A stretch of DNA of 64,000 bases from Caldithrix sp. (GTDB taxonomy: Bacteria > Zhuqueibacterota > Zhuqueibacteria > Thermofontimicrobiales > Sulfurfontimicrobiaceae). The translations under genes and the position numbers were made by a program. Below the pieces are notes generated by a model. It ran no database searches. It had not been told where the DNA came from and saw only the letters and a program-made list of their open reading frames with translations. Positions 9,717 through 19,442 of the stretch are shown here, piece after piece; position 1 is the stretch's first letter; each line of letters opens with the position of its first letter. The stretch is taken from assembly GCA_020722815.1 (NCBI GenBank), contig DYKB01000001.1, positions 248,001-312,000 on the forward strand. Reading direction: 5' to 3'.

Positions 9717-10508
9717 GTGATCGATATTCATACACATATACTGCCGGGGGTTGATGACGGTGCTCAGAATCTGACGAACGCGGTGAAGATGCTGGAACAA
9801 GCCGCCGCTGACGGGATCAAAGGAATTGTTTGTACCCCGCATATCTTAAAAAAAAGTGATTTTGATAAAGAAGCCATTTATTTTAAGCGACTGGAGACAC
9901 TCAAAAAAGCTGGCCAGGAATCTGGAATACCAGTTGAGCTTTATCTGGGTTCTGAAATTTATATTCAGCCCGACCTCTCTTTTGAATCGCGAATGTCCAC
10001 TTTAAATAATAATGGCAAGTATTTCTTAATCGAATTCCCAATGAGCACGATTCCGCGGTTTGCAGCGGAAATGTTTTTCGCTTTAATTGCGGATAATAGA
10101 ATACCAATTATTGCCCATCCGGAACGGTATGTTGGATTTTTAAGATATCCGGAATTTGCCTTTGAGTTTGTAAATCGAGGGGCACTGTTACAAGTCAATG
10201 CTGGCAGCTTACGCGGGAAACTCGGCAGCGAAATCCGCCAGTTAGCCTATAAATTTATGGATCATAACCTTGTTCATTTTATTGCCAGTGATTGTCATGA
10301 TGTTGAACGTCGTTCTTGTAAACTGAAAGAAACATATCAGCTTGTCGCTGAAAAATGGGGAGAGATGACGGCGAATTCAATTTTTATTGAAAATCCCAAA
10401 ATCGTCCTGGAAGGCGGTGAACTTAATCTCCCCATGCCGAGTCCAATCGTAAAAGAAACGGCAACGTGGAAAAATGCGTTTAAAAAAATTTTAAAATATT
10501 GGAAATAG
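9717..10508 (+). CDS. CpsB/YwqE-type PHP-domain tyrosine phosphatase
   Basis: PHP-fold metal-dependent phosphatase of 263 residues. It has the metal-binding motifs DIHTHILPGVDDGA at the very N-terminus, CTPHIL near residue 40, HPERY near residue 135 and ASDCHD near residue 190. Members such as CpsB, Wzb-like YwqE and CapC dephosphorylate bacterial tyrosine kinases that control capsule and exopolysaccharide export. No BY-kinase or polysaccharide genes are near, so the partner lies elsewhere. The GTG start at 9717 places the DIHTH motif at residue 3, as in homologues. The stop is followed one base later by the next gene's ATG, which suggests coupling. Confidence 0.88.
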   Translation: MIDIHTHILPGVDDGAQNLTNAVKMLEQAAADGIKGIVCTPHILKKSDFDKEAIYFKRLETLKKAGQESGIPVELYLGSEIYIQPDLSFESRMSTLNNNGKYFLIEFPMSTIPRFAAEMFFALIADNRIPIIAHPERYVGFLRYPEFAFEFVNRGALLQVNAGSLRGKLGSEIRQLAYKFMDHNLVHFIASDCHDVERRSCKLKETYQLVAEKWGEMTANSIFIENPKIVLEGGELNLPMPSPIVKETATWKNAFKKILKYWK

Positions 10509-10509
10509 G

Positions 10510-12642
10510 ATGATTTCATTTTTAAATACTGCCCTTTTATATATTCTTCCGGCAATTCTGATTCCACTTCTGATACATCTTTTCACTCAAAAAAAATTAA
10601 AAAAAATACCATTCAGCAGTCTGGCTTTTTTAAAAGAAATGCGCAAAGAAAGAATTCGAAGAATCAAAATTAAACAAATTTTGCTCATTATTCTGCGGAT
10701 GCTGATTATTCTCTTTCTGCTTCTGACTTTTGCACGGCCGGCAGTAAAGGCACCCCGGCATTCCGGAAAAATTATCGCCAACGCCCGTTCATCAATTGTG
10801 ATCATCCTGGATAATTCACTCAGTATGTCCCGGCTGATTCATGGAACCCCCGCTTTTGAATACGCGAAAAAACGAGCTTTTGAGATTGTCAATTTATTAA
10901 AACCTGGTGATGAAGTTTTTATTATCTATCCCCTAAAACCGGGTAAAATGCAGTTGATTGGCCCCAAGTATAATTTTGAATCGATAAACTTAACGATCCA
11001 ATCGACACCATTGGCATATCACGCTACTGATCTAACCAATGCTATCCAGTTGGCAAAAGCGACCCTGTCCAATTCTACCAATATTAATCGAGAAATATTC
11101 TTGATTTCAGATTTACAGAATTATGGATTTGAGAAAAATACGGCATCGATTTTTCCGGAAGATTCAGATATCCGGTTTTTTTATCTGCCAATTGCCAACT
11201 CAACCTATCGAAATATTGCCATTCAATCCGTCGAAATGGTAAATCAAATTCTGGAAAAGGGCAAAAATGCAGAATTGGCTGTCAATGTCATAAATTTTGG
11301 AGATGATACCGAACAAAATAAATTGATTCAGCTATTTTTGAACGGAAAACGGGTCGCGCAAACCATGGTCAGTCTGGATGCCAAAGCGACCCGACAAATT
11401 ATTTTTAAATTTACCCCGAACCAGGTTGGCTATCAATCCGGGATGGTTTTACTGGAAGAGGATGATCTGGCACGGGATAATCAGCGATATTTTACATTTT
11501 ATGTTCCAGAAGAGATAAAAATCCTGCTGGTTGGCAATCAATTACAGGATGTGAACAATTTTAAATGGGCAATTAATCCATCTGATGAAGTGGTTTCCAC
11601 TTTAAAAACCGATATTTTGCTGGCTGATCAATTAAAAACCGCTGATTTTAATAAATATCAGGCGATTGTCCTGAGCAATATTCCTGGGCTCGCGCCGACG
11701 GTTGCGAAAAAAATAATTAATTTCATCAGTCAGGGTGGGGGTGTCATCCTTGTTCCGGGAAGCGAAATGAACATTCGGGAATATAGCACTTCATTTAATA
11801 AAAAATTAAAATTACCACCTTTTACGGAATCAGTAGGCCAGATTGGCACTATCGAGGCGTTTACATCCTTCAATAAAATTGATTTTGACCATCCGATTTT
11901 CAAGTCGTTATTTGAAAGTGAAGAAAAAAATGTGGAATCGCCGCATTTCTATTTCTCTTTTAAAATGCCACCGACTAAAGAGACAGAAACGATAATTCAA
12001 CTAAATAATAACTACCCTTTTCTTTTATCCGCGCAGTATGAAAAAGGCCGAATTTTGATATTCACTTCTTCACCTGATCCCAAATGGAGTGACTGGGCCA
12101 TTAAGGGGATTTTTGCGCCGCTCGTTAACCGTTGTATTAATTATGTGGCTGGTTCAGTCAGTTTTCAGCAAGAACAATTTTATATCGGGAATGAACTGAG
12201 TTATTCAAGTTCTCAGGAAACCGCTGGATTTGAATTAGAATTGGAGAAACCGGATAAAAACCGGGTACGTGTTCGTCCATTCCTGCAACAGGAAAAAATG
12301 TTGGTTAATTTTTCGGAAACTGATTTACCGGGTATTTATAATCTTTATCATAAAAATCAACTCTTGACACAATGGGCTGTCAATTGTGATCCGGAAGAAT
12401 CTGAAATTGAGATGATGGCAACTGAAAAATTATCACCACTCATTGGTGGAAAATCCCTGACGAGAATTGAAGAAGAAGATAATCTCGAAACCATGATTAC
12501 GCAGGCCCGATTTGGAAATGAATTATGGAAAGCGTTTTTAATAATTGCTTTGATTTTAATGCTAATTGAAATGGGACTGTATTGGGAACGAAGAAATCCG
12601 GTCCAGAATGAAACTAATCCGATTTCTGGAGAGTTAAGTTAG
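10510..12642 (+). CDS. BatA-type membrane protein with VWA domain
   Basis: Predicted inner-membrane protein of 710 residues. Residues 1-80 match the BatA N-terminal (aerotolerance regulator) domain: two transmembrane helices around a basic loop, with LIHLFTQKKLKKIPFSSLAFL. Next comes a von Willebrand A domain with a MIDAS-like IVIILDNSLSMS. A long periplasmic part contains a ThuA-like/GATase-like stretch (QAIVLSNIPGLA, QGGGVILVPGS), and a final helix lies near residue 680. Such proteins are frequent in Bacteroidota and related phyla, often near MoxR ATPases, but none is here. Function is unknown; a role in envelope integrity is only suggested by the family. Confidence 0.8.
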   Translation: MISFLNTALLYILPAILIPLLIHLFTQKKLKKIPFSSLAFLKEMRKERIRRIKIKQILLIILRMLIILFLLLTFARPAVKAPRHSGKIIANARSSIVIILDNSLSMSRLIHGTPAFEYAKKRAFEIVNLLKPGDEVFIIYPLKPGKMQLIGPKYNFESINLTIQSTPLAYHATDLTNAIQLAKATLSNSTNINREIFLISDLQNYGFEKNTASIFPEDSDIRFFYLPIANSTYRNIAIQSVEMVNQILEKGKNAELAVNVINFGDDTEQNKLIQLFLNGKRVAQTMVSLDAKATRQIIFKFTPNQVGYQSGMVLLEEDDLARDNQRYFTFYVPEEIKILLVGNQLQDVNNFKWAINPSDEVVSTLKTDILLADQLKTADFNKYQAIVLSNIPGLAPTVAKKIINFISQGGGVILVPGSEMNIREYSTSFNKKLKLPPFTESVGQIGTIEAFTSFNKIDFDHPIFKSLFESEEKNVESPHFYFSFKMPPTKETETIIQLNNNYPFLLSAQYEKGRILIFTSSPDPKWSDWAIKGIFAPLVNRCINYVAGSVSFQQEQFYIGNELSYSSSQETAGFELELEKPDKNRVRVRPFLQQEKMLVNFSETDLPGIYNLYHKNQLLTQWAVNCDPEESEIEMMATEKLSPLIGGKSLTRIEEEDNLETMITQARFGNELWKAFLIIALILMLIEMGLYWERRNPVQNETNPISGELS

Positions 12643-12690
12643 CGAATAGATTTTTATAAATAGAAATTTGATTAAAATAAGGATTGATAT

Positions 12691-13962
12691 TTGTTTCAAT
12701 TTGAAGCGAGTAATGGCCTGGAACAAGCCGTGCTGGTTGGCGTGATTCGTCCTGATCAAACACGCTGGCAGGTTGACGAACATCTTGATGAGTTGGCATT
12801 TTTAGCAGATACGGCGGGTGCCGAGATAAAAGGACGGCTGATTCAGAAGAAAGCGCCGGTAGATTCTGCTTTTTTTATTGGACGGGGGAAGGTCGAAGAA
12901 CTCAATGCTTATGTGCAGGAAGTTGGGGCTGGTATTATCATTTTTGATGATGATCTGGCGCCAGTACAGGTTAAAAATATCGAAAGAATTTGTAATTGCA
13001 AGGTTATTGACCGAAGTGGTTTGATTCTGGATATTTTTGCCCGTCGTGCCAAGACCCGTGAAGCGCGGACGCAGGTGGAATTGGCACAATTACGCTATCT
13101 TTTGCCGCGCCTGACCCGTCAATGGACCCATCTTTCGCGGCAGGTTGGTGGAATCGGGACCAAAGGCCCTGGCGAAACCCAGTTGGAAGTTGATCGTCGA
13201 CAAATCCGGAAGCGAATTCGCCATCTGGCGGAAGAATTGGAAAAAATTCAACGTGAACAAAACATTCGCCGAAAACGTCGGGAAGATATATATAAAGTTG
13301 CTTTAATCGGGTATACCAATGTTGGAAAATCGACCCTGCTGAATATTTTGACCGAGTCTTCTGTTTTTGTAGAAGATCGACTGTTTGCAACCCTTGATCC
13401 AACGGTTCGAAGTGCGCAGTTTTCACAAACTCGTCCCATTTTACTTATTGATACAGTGGGATTTATTCGAAAATTACCTCACGATTTAATTGCTTCCTTC
13501 CGAAGCACCCTGGCAGAAGCCGCCGAAGCTGATCTGCTGGTTCATGTAATTGATGTGAGTCATCCCGTATTTATGGAACAAATACACACGGTATTGGACG
13601 TGCTCAAAACTTTAAAAATTGATGATCGGCCAATATTAAATGTGTTTAATAAAATTGATAAGGTGAGTGAGCCGGGTTTAATTAATCGACTGATTCAAGA
13701 TTTTCCCAATGCCATCCCCATTTCAGCAGCGCGTGGCATGTTTATTGAAAAGCTGAAAAAGGAAATCATCAGTTTTGCTGAAAGTGAAATGGTGGAAACT
13801 GAAATCGCTTTTAATTTTAATCAAAATAAAATTGTCGCCAAAACCTATGAAATGGTGAGGGTACTGGAACGTCAATATCTGGATTCACAAATTGTCCTCA
13901 AAATTCGTGGCGAAAAATGGAAAGTTGAACAAATAAAAAATCTGGCCCATCAGAATGTATGA
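12691..13962 (+). CDS. hflX: Ribosome-associated GTPase HflX
   Basis: HflX splits stalled or heat-damaged ribosomes. The 423-residue protein has the N-terminal nucleotide-binding HflX domain, then the helical linker with GGIGTKGPGETQLEVDRR, then the G domain: G1 GYTNVGKST, G3 DTVGF, G4 NKID. The C-terminal extension ends soon after. The start is a TTG with AAGGA at good spacing. The stop overlaps the ATG of the following NtrC-type regulator by 4 bases (ATGA), so the two are probably co-translated. Confidence 0.96.
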   Translation: MFQFEASNGLEQAVLVGVIRPDQTRWQVDEHLDELAFLADTAGAEIKGRLIQKKAPVDSAFFIGRGKVEELNAYVQEVGAGIIIFDDDLAPVQVKNIERICNCKVIDRSGLILDIFARRAKTREARTQVELAQLRYLLPRLTRQWTHLSRQVGGIGTKGPGETQLEVDRRQIRKRIRHLAEELEKIQREQNIRRKRREDIYKVALIGYTNVGKSTLLNILTESSVFVEDRLFATLDPTVRSAQFSQTRPILLIDTVGFIRKLPHDLIASFRSTLAEAAEADLLVHVIDVSHPVFMEQIHTVLDVLKTLKIDDRPILNVFNKIDKVSEPGLINRLIQDFPNAIPISAARGMFIEKLKKEIISFAESEMVETEIAFNFNQNKIVAKTYEMVRVLERQYLDSQIVLKIRGEKWKVEQIKNLAHQNV

Positions 13963-15335
13963 ACAACACCGTGATAGTCGTTGACGATTCACCCAATATT
14001 CGTTTAACGATTAAAAATCTACTGGAAGATCAGGGTTATCAGGTGAGCACTTGCGAAACCGGTGAAGAAGCAATTCAGCGGGTGCATGAGGAAAGTTTTG
14101 GTGCCATGTTGCTGGATGTCAAATTGCCTGGGATGGACGGTCTGACGGCGCTAAAAAAAATTATTCACCTCCAGCCCACCCTTAAAGTCATTATGATTTC
14201 CGGTCATGCTGATCTGGAAACCGCAGTGAGGGCCACCCGGTTGGGTATTTACAACTTCTTAGAAAAACCACTGCAACCGGAAAAATTGCTGCTCGAGCTT
14301 AAAAATATTTTTGATCGGCAACAGATTGAATCCGAGATGGACCAACTCAAGAAGATAGTGAATCTGGATTATCAATTGATTGGCAATTCGCCGGTCATGC
14401 AAAAACTTTTCCTTGAGATTGAAAAAGCTGCCCCATCTGATGGGCGCATTCTGATTTTTGGCGAAAATGGAACTGGCAAGGAACTGGTTGCGCGTGAAAT
14501 CCATCGCCGCAGCCTCCGGGCCAATGAACCTTTTATCAAAATAAATTGTGCGGCCATTCCACGGGAACTTATCGAAAGCGAATTGTTTGGCCATGAAAAG
14601 GGCGCTTTCACCGGTGCAATTCAACGAAAAATTGGTGTTTTTGAAACCGCCAACCGGGGAACACTGCTCCTGGATGAAATTGGTGATATGGCTTTGGAGA
14701 CGCAGGCAAAATTATTGCGGGTCTTGCAGGAAAATGAATTTGTTCGTGTTGGTGGGACGACGTCCATTGCTTTCAATATTCGAATTATTTCTGCGACGAA
14801 TAAAGATTTGAAAGCATTGATTGCGGCTGGCCAGTTTCGTGAGGATCTCTATTTTCGGGTGAATGTCGTCCCAATTTATGTTCCACCGTTGAAGGAACAT
14901 CGGGAAGATATCCCTTTATTGATTCGCCATTTTCTGATTGCCAATAGCAAAAAAGATGGGAAACCGGCCAAGCAAATTACCGATGAAGCCCTTATCCCTT
15001 TTCTGGCGTATCACTGGCCAGGAAATATCCGCGAATTACGAAACATGATTGAACGCCTGGTGATTATGGCTGATCGAACGGTTTTAACCTATCCGGATGT
15101 CGCAAACTTTCTTCCGGAGTTATTGCGAAGCGGTGGCGGAAAGACTCAAACTGGCAGTGATCTGTTGGAATTGGAAAATCCGCTTTCATTGAAAGAATAT
15201 CTGGCGCGATATGAAAAACGGCTTTTGGAGCATCATTTTATCAAGGCACAAAAAAATGTCAGTCGTTTATCACAAGAACTCAGTACCGATCGGGCAAATT
15301 TGCACCGAAAACTCAAAAAATATGGTATTAAATAA
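13959..15335 (+). CDS. NtrC-family sigma-54 response regulator
   Basis: Three-domain activator of 458 residues. The receiver (about 1-120) has phospho-acceptor Asp in LLDVKLPGMDG and the conserved lysine in LEKPLQPEK. The AAA+ domain (about 140-370) has Walker A GENGTGKE, an intact GAFTGA loop for contacting sigma-54, Walker B LLDEIGD, and an R-finger region. The C-terminal Fis-type helix-turn-helix is in LSQELSTDRANLHRKLKKYG. It overlaps hflX by 4 bases. No kinase gene is adjacent, so its input is unknown. The secreted propeller gene follows 43 bp later and may be in the same operon. Confidence 0.95.
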   Translation: MNNTVIVVDDSPNIRLTIKNLLEDQGYQVSTCETGEEAIQRVHEESFGAMLLDVKLPGMDGLTALKKIIHLQPTLKVIMISGHADLETAVRATRLGIYNFLEKPLQPEKLLLELKNIFDRQQIESEMDQLKKIVNLDYQLIGNSPVMQKLFLEIEKAAPSDGRILIFGENGTGKELVAREIHRRSLRANEPFIKINCAAIPRELIESELFGHEKGAFTGAIQRKIGVFETANRGTLLLDEIGDMALETQAKLLRVLQENEFVRVGGTTSIAFNIRIISATNKDLKALIAAGQFREDLYFRVNVVPIYVPPLKEHREDIPLLIRHFLIANSKKDGKPAKQITDEALIPFLAYHWPGNIRELRNMIERLVIMADRTVLTYPDVANFLPELLRSGGGKTQTGSDLLELENPLSLKEYLARYEKRLLEHHFIKAQKNVSRLSQELSTDRANLHRKLKKYGIK

Positions 15336-15378
15336 TTGGCTGGCTTATTCATTTTACCAGAATTGAACAGGGAAGAAA

Positions 15379-17097
15379 ATGAGGATAAATGCAATTAAAA
15401 GAATTTTATCAGGTGTTTTTTTTCTCACCTTCTGCTATCATTCATTGATTTTTGCTCAATTTCAAGACGAATTTCGAATTCGGGAAACCAATAAACATTA
15501 TGAGCCGGGCGATTGGAGCAGTTATACCTGTGGTCGCTTTGTTAATTCCATCGCGATTGGAAACGAATTTGTTTATTTTGCGACCACTGGTGGTATTTTA
15601 CGCTACCAGGTTTTTGAGAATAAATGGCTATATCCCTGGACGGTTTCAAATGGATTGGCTCAGAACCGGATTATCGCTGTCGCTTTTAATGAATCCACCA
15701 ACACGCTCTGGTGTTCAACGCCGGTGAGTGTGAGTTATTATGAAAACTCCTCCCGTATGTGGCATAATCTCTTTTATGATGAAATCGGTATCCGTTCAAA
15801 CGATTTTATCCACTCAATTGGGTTTGTCAATGATCAAATTATTCTGGAAACCCATGACGGTCGAATTCTCTTAAGTAGCAATGAGTATGGAAGTTTAAAT
15901 TTTAATAATAGTAACTGGCAGAATATCCCCAATTCGAATTCAGTTGCCTGGTATGGCCATCGTGGCAAATCGAATGCTGAACTCCCGCTGCTTTTCATGA
16001 GCGATGGTTACCTTTTTGATAGCCAGGGAATAATTACCGATACCAACATGCGGCATTTTGATATTACGTACTATATTTTCGATAAATGGGGCTATATCTG
16101 GATTGGAACCTGGGGATTGGGCGCTGCTCGGGCTGATACGCGAACCCAGCAGATGGAACTGCTGACTTTTGGCCTGATGAATGGAAATGTGAGCGCACTT
16201 GCCCTTTCCGATGAAGAATTCTGGATTGGTGGATGGGACCCGAATTATTATCAAGGTACCGACTGGGGGCTTGAAAATGGTATCACCCGTTGGGATACAC
16301 GTTATCAAACCTGGGATTATTTTCAGGCTAAATTTATAACTGGTTTCAATAATGATCAGGCTTTATCGATTGCCATCGATACAACCCAAATCTGGATTGG
16401 GACTGAACAGGCGCTGGTTGAATATAATGTCGATCGAAATCGATGGTATTCCTATGATCCGCGGAATGGGCTTCGTAACAATTTAATAAATGATATTGTT
16501 TTTAATGACGACTATTTATGGGTCGCTTCTCCATCGGGAATTGACCAAATCGAAAAAGCCACCCTGCATACCGATTCAGTGGCCATTGAACGCGTGGGAT
16601 ATGATCGGCTTCGCGAAATTGAAGTCTTTGATCTCGAACTGGTGGATAGTACTTTATGGGCGGCAACCAAAATCGGGCTTTATTTTTATGATCTGACCAC
16701 CCAGAGCGGTCGCTTTCTTGAGGGCGATTGGAGTCCCAGAACGACGCCAGTGACAGCTTTGGGTAAAAATTCCACTTCAATATGGTGCGGCGGACCGGAT
16801 GGGGTTTATGCCTATAATTTTAAACAAAAAGTCTGGTTTTCATCGCCGGAACGAAATGATAAATTTGACCAACATATCAATTATATCCAAGCGACGGATA
16901 ATGTTGTTTTTGTGGCGACTGACAATGGCGTCTGGAAATACGATCTGGATCGCCGCTATTGGCGGCAATTTACAATGGAAGATGGTCTTCTTTCACCAAT
17001 CGTCAATGTCATTCGAATTGAAGGTGAATACGTCTGGTTCGGAACCGCTGAAGGTCTTTGTCGCTTCTACTGGAATAGTCCCCTGCGGATAGATTAA
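15379..17097 (+). CDS. Secreted beta-propeller (Reg_prop-like) protein
   Basis: Exported protein of 572 residues with a signal peptide ending near LIFAQ. Most of it is repeating short blades with aromatic/glycine cores such as YIWIGTWGLGAARAD, IWIGTEQALVEYN, LWVASPSGIDQI, LWAATKIGLYFYD, VFVATDNGVWKYD and VWFGTAEGLCRFY. These match the two-component-regulator propeller repeat, found in the sensor half of hybrid kinases. Here there is no membrane helix, kinase or sorting domain after the propeller, so it is a stand-alone periplasmic or surface protein. A ligand-sensing or scaffold role is possible. Start ATG is preceded by GGGAAGAAA. It follows an NtrC-type regulator. Confidence 0.75.
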   Translation: MRINAIKRILSGVFFLTFCYHSLIFAQFQDEFRIRETNKHYEPGDWSSYTCGRFVNSIAIGNEFVYFATTGGILRYQVFENKWLYPWTVSNGLAQNRIIAVAFNESTNTLWCSTPVSVSYYENSSRMWHNLFYDEIGIRSNDFIHSIGFVNDQIILETHDGRILLSSNEYGSLNFNNSNWQNIPNSNSVAWYGHRGKSNAELPLLFMSDGYLFDSQGIITDTNMRHFDITYYIFDKWGYIWIGTWGLGAARADTRTQQMELLTFGLMNGNVSALALSDEEFWIGGWDPNYYQGTDWGLENGITRWDTRYQTWDYFQAKFITGFNNDQALSIAIDTTQIWIGTEQALVEYNVDRNRWYSYDPRNGLRNNLINDIVFNDDYLWVASPSGIDQIEKATLHTDSVAIERVGYDRLREIEVFDLELVDSTLWAATKIGLYFYDLTTQSGRFLEGDWSPRTTPVTALGKNSTSIWCGGPDGVYAYNFKQKVWFSSPERNDKFDQHINYIQATDNVVFVATDNGVWKYDLDRRYWRQFTMEDGLLSPIVNVIRIEGEYVWFGTAEGLCRFYWNSPLRID

Positions 17098-17310
17098 TTG
17101 TTTTTACCCATCGCCAGTTGAAAGCCACCTTGTCAACTATTCTCGGTATGACACAGCACGTTTTACGCCCCAATTACTTTAGCCAACGTTTCCTACTGAT
17201 CCTCTCTCACCATCTTTTTTACAAAAATCCATTCTCTCCTTGATTATCCACACTATTTTGGTTATATTTTTATCGAACTTCATAAAAAATTTTAATCCTG
17301 GAGAAATATT

Positions 17311-18045
17311 TTGCTTCGAGTACTGATCATCATCTTTTTCCTTTTTTGCTTCTCTTCTGTTGAATTGAAGGCGCATATTTTTAGCCTCTACGCCGGAACG
17401 AATGAAGAGATGAAAGAAACCATCAAAATTTCTCTTTTCCAGAATCGTTTATTACTTGAATATCATGGTGAATATTATGGTCAAATAGCGCCACATATTC
17501 GTTTTATGATGGATCAGAATCAGGATAGCCTTGTTGCAAGCACTGAAATCAATCCATTTATGCAGGCCTATTCCCTTCAGTGGCGTGAATGGATACAACC
17601 CGAAATGGTTAATATTAATGATTTACCTTTTTCCCTTAAATTTAAGGGTTATCAATTTCCGGCAATTGAAAAAAGCAAAATGCCGGATCCGTTATTTCTT
17701 ACTTTATTTTTTGAAATTGATAGTCTGGTAACCGTTCCGCGTCTTCATGCCCAGGATCTGATATTAAAGATCGAGCAGCGATTACTATTTCATATCGGGA
17801 AGCAATTCATTGACATGGCTAAAATCAGGGCTGCTTTTACAAAGGAACAGGAGAACGCGATCGCGCGATTTTGTCAAACAAAGATAAAAGCAATGGAGAC
17901 GGTTTCCTTTAAAAAAGTGTATCCGGGCTATATTAGTCGTGATAAACAGGAAATCTACGGAATTTTTTTCGATGATACACGCATGCGGCTCCAATTTCTT
18001 CCCTATCCACAAATTATTGTTGAGATTGGTGAAAAAAAACCATAA
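17311..18045 (+). CDS. Secreted protein paired with metal exporter
   Basis: Unrecognised protein of 244 residues. The first about 22 residues form a signal peptide (LRVLIIIFFLFCFSSVELKA), followed by the mature start HIFSLYAG. The rest has alternating beta-strand character with no known motif. It is directly upstream (58 bp to the favoured start) of a NicO/RcnA-type metal exporter. Exporters of that family are often preceded by periplasmic proteins of the DUF1007 kind that begin with an alanine-histidine mature end, as here. Homology to DUF1007 is a guess from position and shape. Start is TTG with CTGGAG nine bases upstream. The last residues and any metal ligands are not obvious. Confidence 0.6.
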   Translation: MLRVLIIIFFLFCFSSVELKAHIFSLYAGTNEEMKETIKISLFQNRLLLEYHGEYYGQIAPHIRFMMDQNQDSLVASTEINPFMQAYSLQWREWIQPEMVNINDLPFSLKFKGYQFPAIEKSKMPDPLFLTLFFEIDSLVTVPRLHAQDLILKIEQRLLFHIGKQFIDMAKIRAAFTKEQENAIARFCQTKIKAMETVSFKKVYPGYISRDKQEIYGIFFDDTRMRLQFLPYPQIIVEIGEKKP

Positions 18046-18103
18046 CGAAACCAAAAAAAAGACATTTTAATTGTTTAGTAAATTTAAAATAAAAGGAAGC
18101 AAA

Positions 18104-18898
18104 ATGACTTATGAATCTATAAAACAAGCCCTGTATGAACCTTCATTGAGTTGGCCCGTTATTTTTTTGATATTAGGCGTCGCTTTCGTTCTCGGAGCGC
18201 TCCATGCACTGGGTCCCGGTCATGGAAAAGGATTGATGGCCGCATATCTGGTGGGTTCAAAAGGCCGGATTATCGATGCCATTGTGCTGGCAATTACCCT
18301 GACGATTAGTCATGTTGCGAGCGTCATTATTCTGGGCTTCATCACCCTTTGGATATCTGATTTTTTTATGCCTGAAAAAATGTCAAAATGGCTGGGATTT
18401 ATCTCCGGCCTTTCAATTGTTGGGATAGGGATCTGGCTATTGCTGACCCGGCTGATATCTTTCCAAAAATCGAAGACGACAGGCAAAAAGTACGAACCCT
18501 TTTTCCATCATCATAATCACATTCATACCGACGAGGACGTTGATCAGCATCAGTTACACCACCACCATCATCAGCATTACCAGCCCACTTTTTCGTTCTG
18601 GCAAAATGTTGCGCTGGGGATTTCGGGGGGGATAGTGCCCTGTCCCAAGGCGCTGGTTATCCTGTTACTGGCAATTTCATTACAAAAGATTGCCCTGGGA
18701 ATAACAATTATCGTTGTCTTTAGTCTGGGATTATCATTTGTGCTCATCTCGCTGGGAATTATCATGCTCAAGGCCGCCTATTTACTAAAAGGTCGCCTTG
18801 AAGATCGCCGAATCCAAATTTTTCCGATTATTGGTGCTGCTTTGATCATTATACTGGGTGCTTATTGGACGATACGATCCCTTGTTTTGATTGTCTAA
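18104..18898 (+). CDS. NicO/RcnA-family nickel-cobalt exporter
   Basis: Membrane protein with about six helices. The signature HALGPGHGKG in helix 2 and SHVASVIILG are family metal-path motifs, and SGGIVPCPKALVILL in the second half completes it. A cytosolic loop of roughly 30 residues is very rich in histidine (HHHNHIHTDEDVDQHQLHHHHHQH), as in RcnA, and probably binds Ni, Co or a related metal. The track starts at a TTG (18071), but the ATG at 18104 has AAAAGGAAGC just upstream and is preferred; it gives 264 residues. It likely forms an operon with the secreted protein before it. No RcnR-type regulator was found nearby. Confidence 0.88.
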   Translation: MTYESIKQALYEPSLSWPVIFLILGVAFVLGALHALGPGHGKGLMAAYLVGSKGRIIDAIVLAITLTISHVASVIILGFITLWISDFFMPEKMSKWLGFISGLSIVGIGIWLLLTRLISFQKSKTTGKKYEPFFHHHNHIHTDEDVDQHQLHHHHHQHYQPTFSFWQNVALGISGGIVPCPKALVILLLAISLQKIALGITIIVVFSLGLSFVLISLGIIMLKAAYLLKGRLEDRRIQIFPIIGAALIIILGAYWTIRSLVLIV

Positions 18899-18968
18899 AT
18901 TGCGAATGGATTTGTGTATCACCAAAAAGTTCTTTCTTTTGCAGCTTTAATCTAAAAAATTCTGTAAA

Positions 18969-19442
18969 TCAATAGACTTTTTTAGGTGATTTTGCTCGTG
19001 AACGGATATGTTTTTCAGGATTTGTGTCTTTACCGTTTTTCTCGAATCGAAAGCCACAAGTTGCTTCCGTTAAAAATTCTGATTCACTTCTTGGATATTT
19101 TCGACAATTTGGAGGCCTGATAGCATAAATAATACAGTAGAATTTTCCTTCCTTTTTTTTTCTTAAAAATGGGCATTTAATGGGGAGTCGACAACAAGCA
19201 CCACATTGAATGCATTTTCCGGTTCGATTTTTAGAAACCGGCAAAAAGAGAGCCGTAATCAATCTTCTAAATTTAGCAAAATAATTATTCTTCTTCGTTA
19301 AGGGAAATTTAAAAAAATTAATTTTCTGAAAAATTGGAATGTCCTCCTGAAAACGAATTGATTGATATCGATTAATATTTGATTTTATAATTGTTATTAT
19401 TAATTGAATGAATTTCATCTGATTCGAAAATATGAAATCCAT
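18969..19442 (-). CDS. CxxCxxCC-type YkgJ-like metal-binding protein
   Basis: Predicted small protein, 157 residues as listed. The C-terminal half has GKCIQCGACCRLPIKCPFL, which fits the CxxCxxCC cluster of the YkgJ/UPF0153 family (zinc or iron-sulfur chelating), followed by two further cysteines (CIIYAIRPPNCRKYP) and a final C in TCGFRFE. The start is uncertain: the first 24 residues overlap the 3' end of the upstream gene (stop at 19372), and no ATG follows the overlap. An AGGAGG stands around 19345 but with no standard start codon at the right spacing. Same-strand partner is the frameshifted oxidoreductase gene. Function unknown. Confidence 0.75.
   Translation of the reverse strand: MDFIFSNQMKFIQLIITIIKSNINRYQSIRFQEDIPIFQKINFFKFPLTKKNNYFAKFRRLITALFLPVSKNRTGKCIQCGACCRLPIKCPFLRKKKEGKFYCIIYAIRPPNCRKYPRSESEFLTEATCGFRFEKNGKDTNPEKHIRSRAKSPKKVY

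Noticed and set aside
13004-13426. 140-residue ORF antisense to hflX
   Set aside because: Covers the conserved HflX GTPase region on the other strand and has no homology features.
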